Of a DNA stretch of 64,000 nucleotides, positions 44,701 through 56,600 are shown one piece after another (position 1 is the stretch's first letter; every line of letters starts with the position of its first letter). The notes under the pieces are model-generated. The model was not told the DNA's origin. It made no database searches and worked only from the letters and a program-made list of their open reading frames with translations. Both the position numbers and the translations under genes were made by a program. Origin of the DNA: Thecaphora thlaspeos (taxonomy: Eukaryota; Basidiomycota; Ustilaginomycetes; Urocystidales; Glomosporiaceae). The stretch spans positions 806,001 through 870,000 of the forward strand of contig UWYS01000007.1 in assembly GCA_900291925.1 (NCBI GenBank). The letters run 5' to 3'.

Positions 44701-47700
44701 GGCTGGCATCGAGGTAGGCGTTGCCGACCAGGTCCACCAGTCCGGCCATCGTCGATTCGAGCTCGGCAATCGTGCCGAGGTGGCCGACGAGTCCGGGCAC
44801 CGGCTGTCCGTGGCTCGCCATGTCTGCAGTCGACCGGCAGATGGCCGTAATCAGCTTAGCCGCCTCCGCGCTGAGGCTTGACGAGATCGGCAGTAGCACG
44901 TACGACATGACGGCGCTGGCCAGCTCGACGCGCGCCGACTTCCGGCCGCCGCCCGACACCGGCCGAGTAGCGACTGCGGCGTGGTCGAAGAAGAGACGCT
45001 CCAGCAGACCGAGCTCCACGCACAGTGATGCGTGGGACGGTGGAGCCTTGCCGGTGTGTGCGGAGCGCGAGGCAGCGACCTGAGCCAGGCGGGCCGCGAC
45101 GAGATCGCGTCGGCGCGAAACAACCAGCCTGGTCAGCTGCAGCGAGGTCAGAACGTACTCCTCTGCCAGCGCCGCGTCCGACGGGCGGCCGGAGCGGTGG
45201 AGTTGGTCGATCAGCTGCTGACCACTACCGAGCGCGCTGACGAGCGGTGCTACAGACAGCATGCTGGGGCTCGTCACCAGAGCGCGCTCGAGCGCCTCGA
45301 CCAGGCCAGATGCGGGCCCGCGCAGGTCGAAGCCGTGGACGCCAGGCAGGCTGGCCACCTTCCAGCTCGTCTCGGACAGGACCAGGTGGAAGAGAACGGT
45401 GCAGCGGCGTCCGATCTCGAGCTTCTCGCGCAGCTTGGTGTACCTCCAGCTCTGGTACTCGAGCCACACCGACTCGAAGACCCAGGCCAGGCCGCGCGTC
45501 AGCACGGTCGCCTTGATCTCGAGCAGCTCGGCGGCAGAGACAAAGTGGGAACGCTGCACCTCGAGCACCAGCGCCGTCAGGAAGTCGAGCAGCGAAAGAA
45601 GGCCGGCGTAGCATGCGCGCGACGTCTCGTGCGCCAGCAGCACCGAGGGCGTCGATCCGGATCCGTCGCTGAAAAGACCGTCCGCAGAGGTCGAAGAGCG
45701 ACCCTGGCCGCCACCCGCTCGGTGCAAAGAGATGTAGGAGAGCGAGCCAGGGCTGCCGGAGAGCACATTGGACGAGCGGATCGTCTGCCAGATTTCGTTC
45801 GGCATGTAGGGAAGCAGGATGCTGAGCAGCTTGTAGGCTGCATCGACAAGCCGCGTGTGGATCGGCGAGCCGACTAGCGCGTGCTGCAGCAAGTGGATCG
45901 AGACGGCCGCCAGGTCCTTTGACCGTCCTCCCGCCTGCGCCGCCTTGGCCGCAGGCGCGCGGACGACATTAATCGCGTCACTACCGAGCAGCGCGCTGTC
46001 GTCGCCGTCGAGGTGCGTCAAGAGGCCCCAGGCGAGTTTAGGGCTGGCGGATAGGAGGCTGGAAAACAGCTCGAGCGCCTCGGCCGCAACCTCCTCCCAC
46101 AAGTCGCCAGCGTTAGCCGGCGCCAGCTTGCGAAAATCTGCCACGGAGGCCGTCTCCTCCCCAAACACCCGGGAATCGCCGATATCGCCTCCGCTGCCGC
46201 CCCTGCCGGAGGCAGAGAGGTAGGGCGGGAAGCCGACGAGGATGTCGCGCATCAGCTTCCAAGCGCTGATCGGCGTCGGCGGCGTCCAGAGGACGATTAT
46301 GGGTGTCGCGCCTATCTCGGAGATGGTCGAGCCGGTCGTGCCTGCAGGCAGGCGGACGTGGGTGCCGGCCACCTGGACGGCTTGCGAGACGCGGTAGGAG
46401 ACGGACCCAAAGTCGCCGCCTGTGATCGCCTCGTACGGCGCTCCAAGGGCAGCGGCGCCCTGGGGCAGCACCTGAGCAAACGTCGGGATCTGGGCCAGGA
46501 ACTGAAACGCCGAGCGGCAAGCCTGCTCGACAGATGACGAGCGAGCGCCGACGTAGAGAGACGAGGGCCACGAGCCGAGCGCATCCACCTTGGCGTTGCC
46601 CGTCAGCGCCTTGACGAGGCGCATCAGCGGCCGGAAACTGACGGGCCACCGCCTCCTTGCCGTGTCGATGGCAGCACACCGCGAGTCGTAGTGCGCATCA
46701 ATCTCCCAGAACTGGACGCAGAGCGCCGCAATGCCCTCGAGCGCCGCTGGGCTCAGCTCGACTGCTACGCCGGAGCCGAAGGCAGCCTCCCACAGCGCAA
46801 CGAGCGCGTCGAAGTTGGGCAGGAACTCGGGCTTGACGAGCTCGGTGACACTAAGCAGTAGGCCCTTGAAGACGGCGCGGTAGGCCAGCGCAGAGGGCGC
46901 CGAGACGGCGAGGGCGGCAGTGCTGTTGCTCGTAGCCAGCAGCGGCGAAGAGAGGATCGAAATCATCGAGGCAAATAGCGACAGCTCGGGAGCAAAGGCG
47001 GCCTGGGCCAGCCTTCGCCAGACCGGCGGCCCGCCGTCGTCGGTCCGCACCGTGTCGGCCAGCGCGACGATATGGGCGGGCAGCTCCTGCGGCCCTTTGG
47101 CCTCGAACCGCTCCTCGAGGGCGGGGAGGGCGTCGTCGATACGGTTGAGCACTAACGACCACGCCAGCAGGACGGGGGAGCGGCTCGGGTCCTGGCCCGT
47201 CTGTTCGAGCAGGTCGAGCGCCTCGCCCAGCTTGGCCGGGTCCTCGACCAACTTGTTCTGCGAGCCGCCCGCCTTTGACGGCAAGAGTTCGATGCCGTCC
47301 ATGGCCTCCTCGAGCGCCAGGCTCTCGACGGCGATCAGGACGAGGAGGTGGCCGATGCAGGTGACGAGCTCGATCGACTCGTTATCAAAGAAGCCGCTGT
47401 TGGCCTGCTGCCTTCCGGCGTCGGTCCGCTGAAACGTCTGGAGGATGCGAACGACGAGCGCTGGCGACGCCTGCACGCGGCCGTAGAGGAGGAGGAAGAT
47501 GACTTCGAGCAGACCCATCTGCTCCTTGAGCGTCTGCTTGGCCCAGAAGCTCGAGTAGCGCGGCTGGTCGCGCAACTGCTCCGGCAGTGGCTCTGCCGCC
47601 ATTGCCTCAAAGTCGTCGAGGCAGGCGCTGCCGAACGCCTCGTCGGCAAAGAGGGCGAGCACGTCGCAGGCGAGGTCGTATAGCTCGTGCGAGGCGTCCT

Positions 47701-48446
47701 CAGCGATGCGGAAGAGCGAGCAGGTGCTGCGGAGCAGGTACAAGCGCTCCTCGAAGTAGAAGACGTTGAAGGCGTCGAGGAAATCGGAGACGAGGTCGTC
47801 GGAGCCCGCCTTGCCTCTTGTGCTGGCGCCAAAGGTGGACGCGCTCCGACAGCCGCCAGGCGCCACGCTATCCCTCGAGACGCCGCCACCTTCGGCAGCG
47901 GGTCGCGTGAGAAGGTCCAGGCTCCTGTCTTCGCTCTCGAGAAAAGTGCGGAGCAGCACCAGCGCCTCGACCTCGTCTAGGTCGTGCCGCTCCGAGATCC
48001 TTGAGCAAAGGTCTCGCTGCTGGTCATCGAGCTCGACGGATGCGCCAGAGCCTAGTGTGACCGAGGAGCCAGCGATCTTGCCTTTGGAGGCGTCGTTCGC
48101 CTTTGCATAAGGAGAGGCGCAGCGCTTGAAGCGGTCCTTGTTGGATCGCAGGATCGTCTCGAGCTCTTCTGGACTGCGCTGGTGCCGCGCTAGCTCGAGG
48201 TGGTCATAGATATCTCGAAACGAGCTGTAGGTTGTCCGGGGCAAGTCGGGAGAAGAGGCAAGGGGGAACGGAAGGGGTTTGTCAGTCGAGTCACCCGTGG
48301 CACGCCAGCTTGCCACACAGTCATCCCGAAATGCAGACAAAGACTCACACGAACGACTGTCTGCCGCTGCCGCTGCTTCCGCTGAGGCCAGGTGGCTTTA
48401 ATGATGACGGGCCGGCGTGTGCCGCCTGCGGTGTCTGCTGCACCAT
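41702..48446 (-). CDS. NUP192: nucleoporin Nup192/Nup205, inner ring of the nuclear pore
   Basis: Exon 1 (48446-48349) and exon 2 (48224-41702) join in frame to 2,206 residues. Exon 1 supplies a short Ser/Gly-rich start (MVQQTPQAAHAGPSSLKPPG). The splice gives SFRDIYDHLELARHQRSPEELE, the first helices of the Nup192/205 family. The remainder is helical-repeat sequence, Leu- and Ala-rich, without catalytic motifs and of the right size for this scaffold (about 1,700-2,200 residues). Nup192 holds Nic96 and the Nsp1 channel trimer in the inner ring. A start inside the intron (48340) would give MSAFRDDC..., which the splice signals argue against. Nup188 is the main alternative; length and N-terminus favour Nup192. 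Confidence 0.75.
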
Positions 48447-49475
48447 CTCGATGTGCGGAGGTGTGGGCCGAGCAAGGGTCGCTAAGGCAGGTGGATCGAT
48501 GTAGCTGCGTGGTCGGGGAATGGGGCAGGTGGCTGTGTTATAGTTGCAGTATCAATCAGGACCGCAAAGTGAGCGTTGGTGGGAGCGATGAAGAGGGGTC
48601 GGAGAGAGGGAATGGCGCTCAGACACGGCTGGCGGTGGAGATGATGACGAGAACGAGAGGCGTGACGGTGATAGTGTGACGGAGGTGACGATGGAAGAGA
48701 TGAGAAGTGGAGAGGGCGCTGTCACGCCTCGCAGCCGCAGCCGCAGCCAGAGTCGGAGCCGGAGTCGGAGTCGGAGCCGGACACCGACTGCCAAGGGCTG
48801 ACTAAGCCTGCCAACCTGCGCACAGACCTAGCTGGCGCGGCCTTCCGGATCCGGCAATCCATCGATCACTCCACCATCAGCTCCGCCACGGCGTCCTGAC
48901 AGGCGCGCCCTCTGACTTGACTTTCTGGTAAATGGAAGCGGAAGCGGAAGCGGAAGCGGAAGCGGAAGCGGAAAATGGCAAAGCGCAGGTCCCAGGGTCC
49001 TTCCTCTTCTGCCCACCCGAGAGGTGGACCGTGTTGTTTCCCTCTCTCTCTCTCTCTCTCTCTCTCCCTCCAATCTGTCCACCACCAAGACCGGCTTATA
49101 CAGTACATCTCACCCAGTCCACTCTTGGACATCAGGCAGACAGACAGACACAATCGACAGAGTCTAAGAGAAGGGCACTTCGTTACACGCCGAGAAGAGG
49201 TCCAGGACCAGCGCAAGAGCGGTCGTCAAGTCAAAGGGCAACTCGACGCAGCGGACCGGACAGATTCTAGACAAGAGTCGGCAAGTCGTTGGGTTTATAT
49301 CGATACAAGAGCGAACGAGGAGTCGCGAGCGGTGTGGATGTGCTTGAGGTGTTTGACAGACCATGTGAGGGGAGAGACGCGCCGAGACAGAGACAGACAC
49401 AGACACAGGGGCAACATCGGGACGGAAACGAGACGGCCGCAGCAGAAAGTGGATAAGCGAGTCGACGACCGAGCG
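48447..49475. other. intergenic with short repeats
   Basis: About 1 kb upstream of NUP192 and downstream of the fungalysin gene. It holds GGAGTC/GGAGCC-type repeats (about 48735-48780), a (GGAAGC)n array (about 48934-48973) and a (CT)n run (about 49041-49066). No gene is recognised. Confidence 0.5.
48934..48973. repeat. (GGAAGC)n array
   Basis: Six to seven exact copies of a six-base unit between the NUP192 start and the fungalysin stop. Confidence 0.9.
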
Positions 49476-52400
49476 CTAAGCCGACTTGCACTCGGTGGGG
49501 ACGGTGTGGCCGTCGGAGCGCTTTCCTCCACCCCACGGCGTGCGTCCGATAACGCGCGCATCCGTGCCCAGGCCGCGCTTGGCAAACGCCTTCCACAGCA
49601 GGCACTTGTTCTGGCCGCCCGTCAGGTGCTTGTCGGCCTGGATGATGGCGTCACGCGCATCAAAGAAGCTCGGTCGGCACGGCTGCAGCTTCATGCCGTC
49701 GAGGATCAGCTGCACCAGGAGGGTGTTGCCGTGGCGCGGGACGCGGCGCTGGCTCACCCGCTTGCCCGCAAACGGCGCCAGCTCACTTTCGGTCTGGAAA
49801 AAGACATCCTGCTCTTCCTGGGTCGCGTTGGTCGCCGGCGGGAAGAGCGAGCGCGAAAAGCCGTGCTTCCTGACTAGCGCCTCCTCGGCTTCGTTGAGGA
49901 ACGTCGCCCACACCTCGCCGATCGCGTGGACGCCCCAGTAGCCGGCGCGGTCGAGGTACGAGTAGGTCTCCGGGTTGATGGTGGTGTTGGTCGAGTAAGG
50001 GTAACTGCGGATGCCCTTGACGCGGTTCGATGCCCACGAGCCCATCGGCCAGTCGTGCTGCTTGGGTCCTGTGCGGCGGATGATGGAAGCGAGCGCATCG
50101 CCCCACCCTTCGCCCATTCCGCCCGCCTCACCCCAGCCGAGGCAGCCGCTGTTGGCGGGCCCGCCCGTCAGGCGCGTCGACAGGCCGTGGCTGTACTCGT
50201 GGATCACGATGCCCGCCTCAAAGTCGCCATCGCGGTAGGGCGTCGACTGGTCCCAAACGTACATGCGCATCCGGCCGCGCTGGCCGTCGGGTGGCGTCAT
50301 GAAGTCGGCGTTGTCGGTCCCGGCGCCGTCCTGGGCAAAGGCGATAACGCCGTCGCCGCCGTCGCCGCCGCGCCCAAAGTTGTGCTCCTGGAAGTTGCCC
50401 GATGCCTCGTCGAAGCCGTAGGCGTAAAGCATGTCGTGGTACTCGTTGATCGTCACAAACACCTGGACGACGGCGGCGGCAACGTACTTTTCGGGAGAGA
50501 GCTCGGTGTGGTTGCGCTCAGCCTTGCGCCAGGGGTACGGGTAGTTGAAGAGCATGTCGGTCCCGTCGGCCTCGCTCTCCTGGCCTTGGGGGCGGTGGAG
50601 GTTGCCGGTGCGCCAGTCGCCATTGCCCGACAGGTCGGCCTGGGCAAAGACGTTGTTGCCGCGCGTGTCGCGGTAGGTCGTCTTGTCACCTTCAATGATG
50701 CGCGCGTTGTCGGCGCCGCCAAGCGAGTCAAAGGGCGACTTCTTGCCGGGGACCGTGTGCCATCCGGCCGGGCTGGCCTCGTCGTAGCGAATGCCCTTTT
50801 CGAAGCTCCGCTTGCCCTCGGTCGGGTCGTTGAGACCCCACCTAAACACCTTGTAGAGCGGTTCGTGACCTTTCGGGCCCGTCGCCGGAGACGAGCTGTC
50901 GCCGTTCTTGGCCGCGGCGGCGGCCTCGGCGGCGGCGGCGGCCTTGCCGAGGCGCCATTTCCAGCCCTTGCTTTCCTTTATGAAGGCGGCGGTCTTCTTC
51001 GTCTTGCCGTAGCCCCCAAAGTCGGGGCGTCCGAGCTCCGGGATGACAGGCGCCGCCACCGCCGGACGGCTGCGCGGCATGCTGTGGATCCAATCGACGA
51101 CGGTGCTGATGCTGCCGGGCCGCGTCGCGTCGACATAGGTCTCGTAGGCGTTGTCCTCAAGCGGAACCTCAAACTTCCACACCAGGTTCAGCTCGCCTGA
51201 CTCGGCGCGGACGTAGGCCAGCTTGGCCGAGACGGGGCCCTTGGCTGTGGGGACGTTGTGGAGGTACTCGACCTGGGCGTGCGAGGGCTGCATCCCGGAG
51301 GCGGTCGCGCCGCCGTGGGGCTGGAGCTTGTGCTCGAACGTGGTGAAGATCTGCGACGCCTCAATCTCGGCGTGGTGCGGGTTCGAGAGCTTGGCGGCCA
51401 GCTCGTCGTTGGGCGTCGCCTGCTGGAGGAAGTAGACGAGGGCGAGGCGCGGGTCGACGATGGCGTCGGAGCCGTCGGTGCCGGCGTCGCGGCGCAGCAG
51501 ACGGTACGAAGCAAGTGAGCCCGAGAGGCGCGAGCCGAGGTCGGCACCCTGGAGCAGCGGCTCGTCCGAAGGGGCACCGCAGAGCTCGTGGAGTTCCTCC
51601 TGCATCGGGAGCACGCGGGCCGGGTCGACGTCGGCACGCTGGGGAGCCCGCGCGTTGCTGTATGCACGGTCCATCGCATCAAAGACGATCTGATGAGCGC
51701 CGCCGCGCTGCATGGCATCCTCGGCGGCGGCGGCGGCGGCGGAGGCGAGGCTACCCTCGTCCTCGTCTAAGGCATGGGTCGGGTAGAGGATGTGGGCGAG
51801 CTTGGTGCGCAGCGCGTCGCAGTGCGCCTCGAGCTCGTCTCCCGACTCAAAGGTGGGCGAGGAAGCGGAGGGGGCGACGCCGCTGGCTGGATTGGTAAAG
51901 GGGGCGGGCGCCTTGCCCGTGTAGAGCGACGAGCCAAACGAGAGAATCTTGCCGTTGGGCGCGACGTTGACGTTGAGGTCACCGTCGGCCACCTCGAGGC
52001 CGTTGACGAGCTGGCGGACGTAGTAGTGCGAGATACCGCTCTGCGGATCGGTGTACGAGTCGGGGCGAACGTAGAAATCGACGCCAGTGTTGGAGGCAGC
52101 GGCGGCGGCGGCGGCGGCGGCGGCGTCCTTGCCGGACAGGCCGAGGAGGTGGCGTGCGAGACGGCTCGCAACCGAGTGCGGGTCCTTTGCGCCCGGCTCA
52201 ACATTTACGGCATGGATGGCGGCGGAGTGAGCCACCTTGACTGGGTCGACGAGACGGCGCGCACCGAGGGCTCCCGGATCAGCGACGGGGTCGGCCGTGG
52301 CAAAGACTTGGCTCAGCTCGGGGCCCCAGGCGAGCGACTTGCGCGACGGATCCTGGGGTCGGTGAGCGTTACCGAGGGCCGAGAGAAGGGAGGCGTCGGA

Positions 52401-52499
52401 CGCGGGGACACTTGCGATGGCGGCCAGGGTGAGCCAGATGGGGAGGAGCGCTACCAGCGCAAAGAGGCGCTGGCGACGGACCGCCTTGGTGTCGGCCAT
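49476..52499 (-). CDS. fungalysin-type extracellular metallopeptidase (M36)
   Basis: A single exon encodes 1,007 residues. A signal peptide is visible (RLFALVALLPIWLTLAAIASVPA, about 10-32). A long propeptide of the FTP type follows (YYVRQLVNGLEVADGDLNVN). The zinc motif HEYSH (about 767-771) is followed by GLSTRLTGGPANSGCLGWGE and GGMGEGWGDALA, where the downstream Glu is the third zinc ligand. Conserved late motifs are IGEVWA and LILDGMKLQPCRPSF. Fungalysins are secreted as zymogens and cleave host or environmental proteins at neutral pH. At about 1,000 residues it is longer than the usual 630; the extra length is Ala-rich insertion in the propeptide and linker regions. The zinc ligands look intact. 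Confidence 0.93.
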   Translation of the reverse strand: MADTKAVRRQRLFALVALLPIWLTLAAIASVPASDASLLSALGNAHRPQDPSRKSLAWGPELSQVFATADPVADPGALGARRLVDPVKVAHSAAIHAVNVEPGAKDPHSVASRLARHLLGLSGKDAAAAAAAAAASNTGVDFYVRPDSYTDPQSGISHYYVRQLVNGLEVADGDLNVNVAPNGKILSFGSSLYTGKAPAPFTNPASGVAPSASSPTFESGDELEAHCDALRTKLAHILYPTHALDEDEGSLASAAAAAAEDAMQRGGAHQIVFDAMDRAYSNARAPQRADVDPARVLPMQEELHELCGAPSDEPLLQGADLGSRLSGSLASYRLLRRDAGTDGSDAIVDPRLALVYFLQQATPNDELAAKLSNPHHAEIEASQIFTTFEHKLQPHGGATASGMQPSHAQVEYLHNVPTAKGPVSAKLAYVRAESGELNLVWKFEVPLEDNAYETYVDATRPGSISTVVDWIHSMPRSRPAVAAPVIPELGRPDFGGYGKTKKTAAFIKESKGWKWRLGKAAAAAEAAAAAKNGDSSSPATGPKGHEPLYKVFRWGLNDPTEGKRSFEKGIRYDEASPAGWHTVPGKKSPFDSLGGADNARIIEGDKTTYRDTRGNNVFAQADLSGNGDWRTGNLHRPQGQESEADGTDMLFNYPYPWRKAERNHTELSPEKYVAAAVVQVFVTINEYHDMLYAYGFDEASGNFQEHNFGRGGDGGDGVIAFAQDGAGTDNADFMTPPDGQRGRMRMYVWDQSTPYRDGDFEAGIVIHEYSHGLSTRLTGGPANSGCLGWGEAGGMGEGWGDALASIIRRTGPKQHDWPMGSWASNRVKGIRSYPYSTNTTINPETYSYLDRAGYWGVHAIGEVWATFLNEAEEALVRKHGFSRSLFPPATNATQEEQDVFFQTESELAPFAGKRVSQRRVPRHGNTLLVQLILDGMKLQPCRPSFFDARDAIIQADKHLTGGQNKCLLWKAFAKRGLGTDARVIGRTPWGGGKRSDGHTVPTECKSA

Positions 52500-53634
52500 G
52501 GCGTAGAAAGGTAGACGCCCTAGGCGGAGATAGAGAAGAGAAATAGTCTCGAGATGGAGCGGTTCGCTTCGGCGTGCAGTAGAGTCGCTGTCTAGGCTAC
52601 GGGCGGCGGAAAAGGGTGAGGCTCTATCTATCCGGCCGGTCTATGGCGACGAAGAGGATGGGGGGGGGGGCGAGCGATGCAGAGACAGGGGAGACAGAGG
52701 GAGGGCGGCCGAGCCTTTGCCTTTCTATGGCGTGGCGAGATAAAGATAGAGGTGGCTGAAGGGAAGGGAAGGGTCCGGATGATGCGTGTCGGTGGATGTG
52801 GGTGGTGAGGGTCAAGCGGCAAGAGGCAGGATGAGCGGAGGGAGCGGGGGCGCACTCTTTATCCGCTTGCTGAAAGCGGGGGGGGGGGGCGTCGGGCGGA
52901 GCGACGAGACCAGCAGAGCGGCAAGGCAGAGGCCAAGGCAGAGGCAGTGGCGCGGGAGGGAGGGAGGAGGGAGCGCCTGAGCGCCTGAGCGCCTGCCCGC
53001 CATCGCGCCCACCCACCGGGCTGAAGCAAGCCAGCCAACTAAGCTGCCAAGCAGCGGCAGCGCCGACAGCTGAGCCGTGCGCTCGGCCCCCTTCCGCCCA
53101 GCAGGCTTGAGGTCAACTTAGCGCTTATCTCGATCAGAGCGAGCGTGCGCCTTGACCATCTGGATCCCTTTGCTCGCTGCCATCCGAACGATCCGACGGC
53201 AGGCAAGAAAAGGGCGGTTGATGCGGGATCTGGTGACTTGCACTGCAACCCCTGACGAACGCTCCCTACACAATCTCGGAACCGGTCGAAGCCCACAACA
53301 CGTGCAGAGCTCAGGTGGGTCCGACGAGCCTCTGCCGCCGTCGTGCCGAGAGGTAGAGGACAGCTTGGTGCAACAGAGTGGCTGTGACCGCTCTTTTCAT
53401 TCGTCCGTGCTTGCAGCTGCGCTCGCCACACACACACATCACCCGAGCGCAGAGACACTCATCAAACACGTCCGCTACACCGTCAGGCTTAGGAGCGCAA
53501 ATCGACCTTCTCATATAGCACTCGTCGGTCACCCTGCTACAGCCAGATTGCTCGGTACCTAGTCAACAATCTGGTCGCATGGCCGATAAGCGTGCAAGGC
53601 CACCGCTACGGCCACCGCTACCCGTCGCCCTTGC
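52500..53634. other. intergenic, promoter side of the fungalysin gene
   Basis: About 1.1 kb with G-runs near 52660 and 52879 and GCGCCTGA repeats at about 52973-52995. No coding frame is convincing. It contains the fungalysin promoter and the 3' flank of PBP1. Confidence 0.5.
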
Positions 53635-56600
53635 TCAGTGACTTGGATGCTCGCCGTTGCCGTTACCGTTGCCGCCGCTCGGCAGGCCCACTGTCGACGA
53701 GGCTTCGCTGCGCGGTCCCGCCGACGCCGACATGGGCGGGCCAGCCGGTCGACCGCCCGGCTGCTGCGCCTGCTGAGCACCCGACGGCTGCATGCCAAAT
53801 TGCTGCGGTGGGTAGGGCATTCCGCCCACTGCGCAGAAGGGAGAGAAAGAGGACAGAAGTTGGGTCAGCTTGAAAGCTTTCACGCTTCTGCATGTACCGC
53901 GTAGACGAGCATGCAAACCCACTCGGACTGGGCTGTGGCGCCGGGAAGAACATCTGCTGTGGGTGTCCGCCCTTGTTGTGCTGCTGGTGCTGGTGCTGCT
54001 GCTGCTGCTGCTGCTGCAGATGCGGCGGAGGCGGTCGCACCGGGGGTCCGCCCTGACCTCCCTGAGGCCCGCCCGGTCCGCCCGGCCCACCGGGGATATA
54101 TTGCTGGCCCGGTGGCGCCATGTTGCCCATCTGCGGGCTGTAAGGCGGCTGCCCACCGGCGTGCGGCGGCATCGGCGAGGAAAAGGGCATCTGGCCCATA
54201 AACTGCGGCGGCATCCCGCCGTACGGCACCGGCCCGCCTTGGCCGTTGGGCTGCATCTGCATCGGCTGGACCATCCCGTGCGGCTGCTGCGGCGGCGGAG
54301 GCGGAGGCATCTGGCCCTGCATCTGCGGCGGCTGCGACTGCGGCTGGAAGCGGTAAGGCGAGTACGGCTGGTAGACCATGCCGAACGGCTGGCCAGGCCC
54401 CGACTGCGGTCCTCCCGGTCCACCCGGTCCAACCGGTCCTCCGTGAGGGCCGGAAACGGGGATGTGCTGCGGAGGCTGACCCTGTCCGCCGTGCATGTGC
54501 CCCGGCGGCATCGCGTGCGCCTGCTGCGGAGTGGCGGCGTGGCCCGGAATGGGTCCCGCCGCCATGTACATGCCCGCCGGTCCCGGTCCAGGGCCGGGCC
54601 CCATGCCGAGACCGACGACGCTGCCGTCATCAAGCTGTCCCTGAGGGCCTGCCAGGACAAAGTGCTGTCGGTACGGCTTGCCGCTAAAGGCCCACATCGG
54701 TCCGACCGATTTGGCGTCGAGCACCTTAATGACTTTGAACGGGTTGAAGTCGTCGCGAATGTGGAGCGGGGCCGAGGTCGACGGCTTCTTGAGCATGCCG
54801 TTGCCAAAGAACTTGTTGGCCAGCGTAGCGGCGCCGACGGCGCCAGCAACGGTCGCAGCAGGGGTCGAGACGGAGGCCGCTGTAGCCGCCGAGATGGCGG
54901 GCGACACGGCAATGCTCTCGGGCTTCTTGGCGGCGGCCGTCGAGGTCGATGACGACGTTGTGGCAAAGGAAGGGGTAAAGGCGGCAGCGTTCGGGTTGAA
55001 CGGCTTGAACGAGCTGGCCCTGGCACTCAGCCTAAAGGCCGAGGTGCTGGTCGGGAGGCCGCCCGGCGCCGGTGCCGATGCCGCTTCCGCCTTGTCTGCC
55101 GCCTTGTCCGTCTCGGTCGTCGCCTCTGTGGGGGCGGGCTTATCGTTTGGGGCTGCAGCCTGGCGCGCCTTGACGCGGTTCGGGTTGAACGGCGGGATCT
55201 TGGGGATCGTCATGCTGGCCAGCATCGCCTTGGTTTCGGCGAGCTTGGCGCCGCTCTTGCTGCTGACAGCGCTGCCCGCACCGCCCGACGGACTGGGCGC
55301 GAGCGACGAGCTGCCGGGAGCATTAGCTCCCGTCGCCGAGGGGTTTGCCAGCTTGCCTGCATTGGAAGCGGCAGGCCTGCCCTTCGAGGCGGCCGAGGTG
55401 GTGGTGGTGGCCGTGGCCGTGTGAGCCGCCTGCGGGCTGAGGCTCTTTTGGAGGGTGGCGTCCCGCGGCTTGTCAGAGGCCGTGCCGGCGACGTCGTTGG
55501 GCGCGGGCGTCTTGAGCTTGAACGTGCTGGCCCATGTCTTGAGATCAGCCAGACGCGTGTCCTTCTCCTTCTTAGCCAGAGCCGCCTTCTTCTTCTCGAG
55601 CCTCTCGCGCTCCGAGCTGACAAACTGGCGGAAGTCGCCCATCAGCGGGTTGCCGGCGTCGGCCTCGCTCTTCCTGGTCGACTCGGGCGACGCGATGCCA
55701 GACCGGGCGCCGGCCTGCTCTTGGTGGGTCAGGTTAGGCGAGGGCACCTTGATGTTGACGATCGGCGGCTTGGGGATCACTGGCGCGGTGGAGCCGGCCG
55801 GCGGGGCGGCGGCGGTGGTGGTGGTGGCATCGACAGCCGCAGATGCTGCGACGGCGGGAGCGGCGGCGGCGCTCTGCTTGTTCTTGGCAGCGGCGGTACC
55901 GTTGTTCTTGGCGGCCGCGGCCACCGCGGCGGCGGCAGCGGAGGGGGCCGCAGTGCCGTTGGCGACGGTGCCCTTAGCCGAGGCCGGACCGGCGCCGCTA
56001 GCAGCAGCGGCAGCAGCGGCAGCAGCGGCCGCCGCAGCCTTCCGGAGGGCGGGCGGCACGTAGGCGTTGGGGTTGCGCACGACAGCGCCGTACTTGTCCT
56101 CCTCATTGACGCCCGAGTCGTCGGCCTGGCCACGCTCCTCGGCCATGTGCGGGTTGCTGGTAGCCTGGCCCATGATCTCGCGGGCGATGCGCTCGGCCTG
56201 CCTCTCCTTCTCCTTGAAGTCCTTGCCGGAGCGGTCCAGCGTGGTGGTGTAGAGCGTCTCCTCGTAGTCCGACTTGATGCCGAAGCGCTTTTCGTTAGCC
56301 GTAAACTGATCCCAGCCCTTCGAGTAGCCGCCGCTGCCGCTACCGGAGAGGCTGCCGTGGAGCCCGCCATCGCCGTCGGCGGCCCACTCAGGCACGTCGC
56401 CGTCGAGGTCGGCCAGGTCGGGGTCGTCGGACCACTTTTGCAACATTCTGCCGTTGCCAAGCGGGTCCGAAGTGCGCGAGATCTCGGTGTCGGTCCGGAA
56501 GGCTGGCAAGCGGGCCGAAATTGGGGTCAAAGGCGGGGGGGAGGGGGGCAAGGTGAAAAGAGACAGGGGTCAGCCTGACGATTCAATGATGCGAATTCTG

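Noticed and set aside
48225..48348. Start codon at 48340 for NUP192 (MSAFRDDC...)
   Set aside because: This lies within an intron with GTGAGT donor and CAG acceptor; splicing from the ATG at 48446 gives a continuous, family-like N-terminus.
49926..51200. 424-residue plus-strand frame inside the fungalysin gene
   Set aside because: Antisense shadow: composition follows the codon bias of the real gene and no family motif is present.
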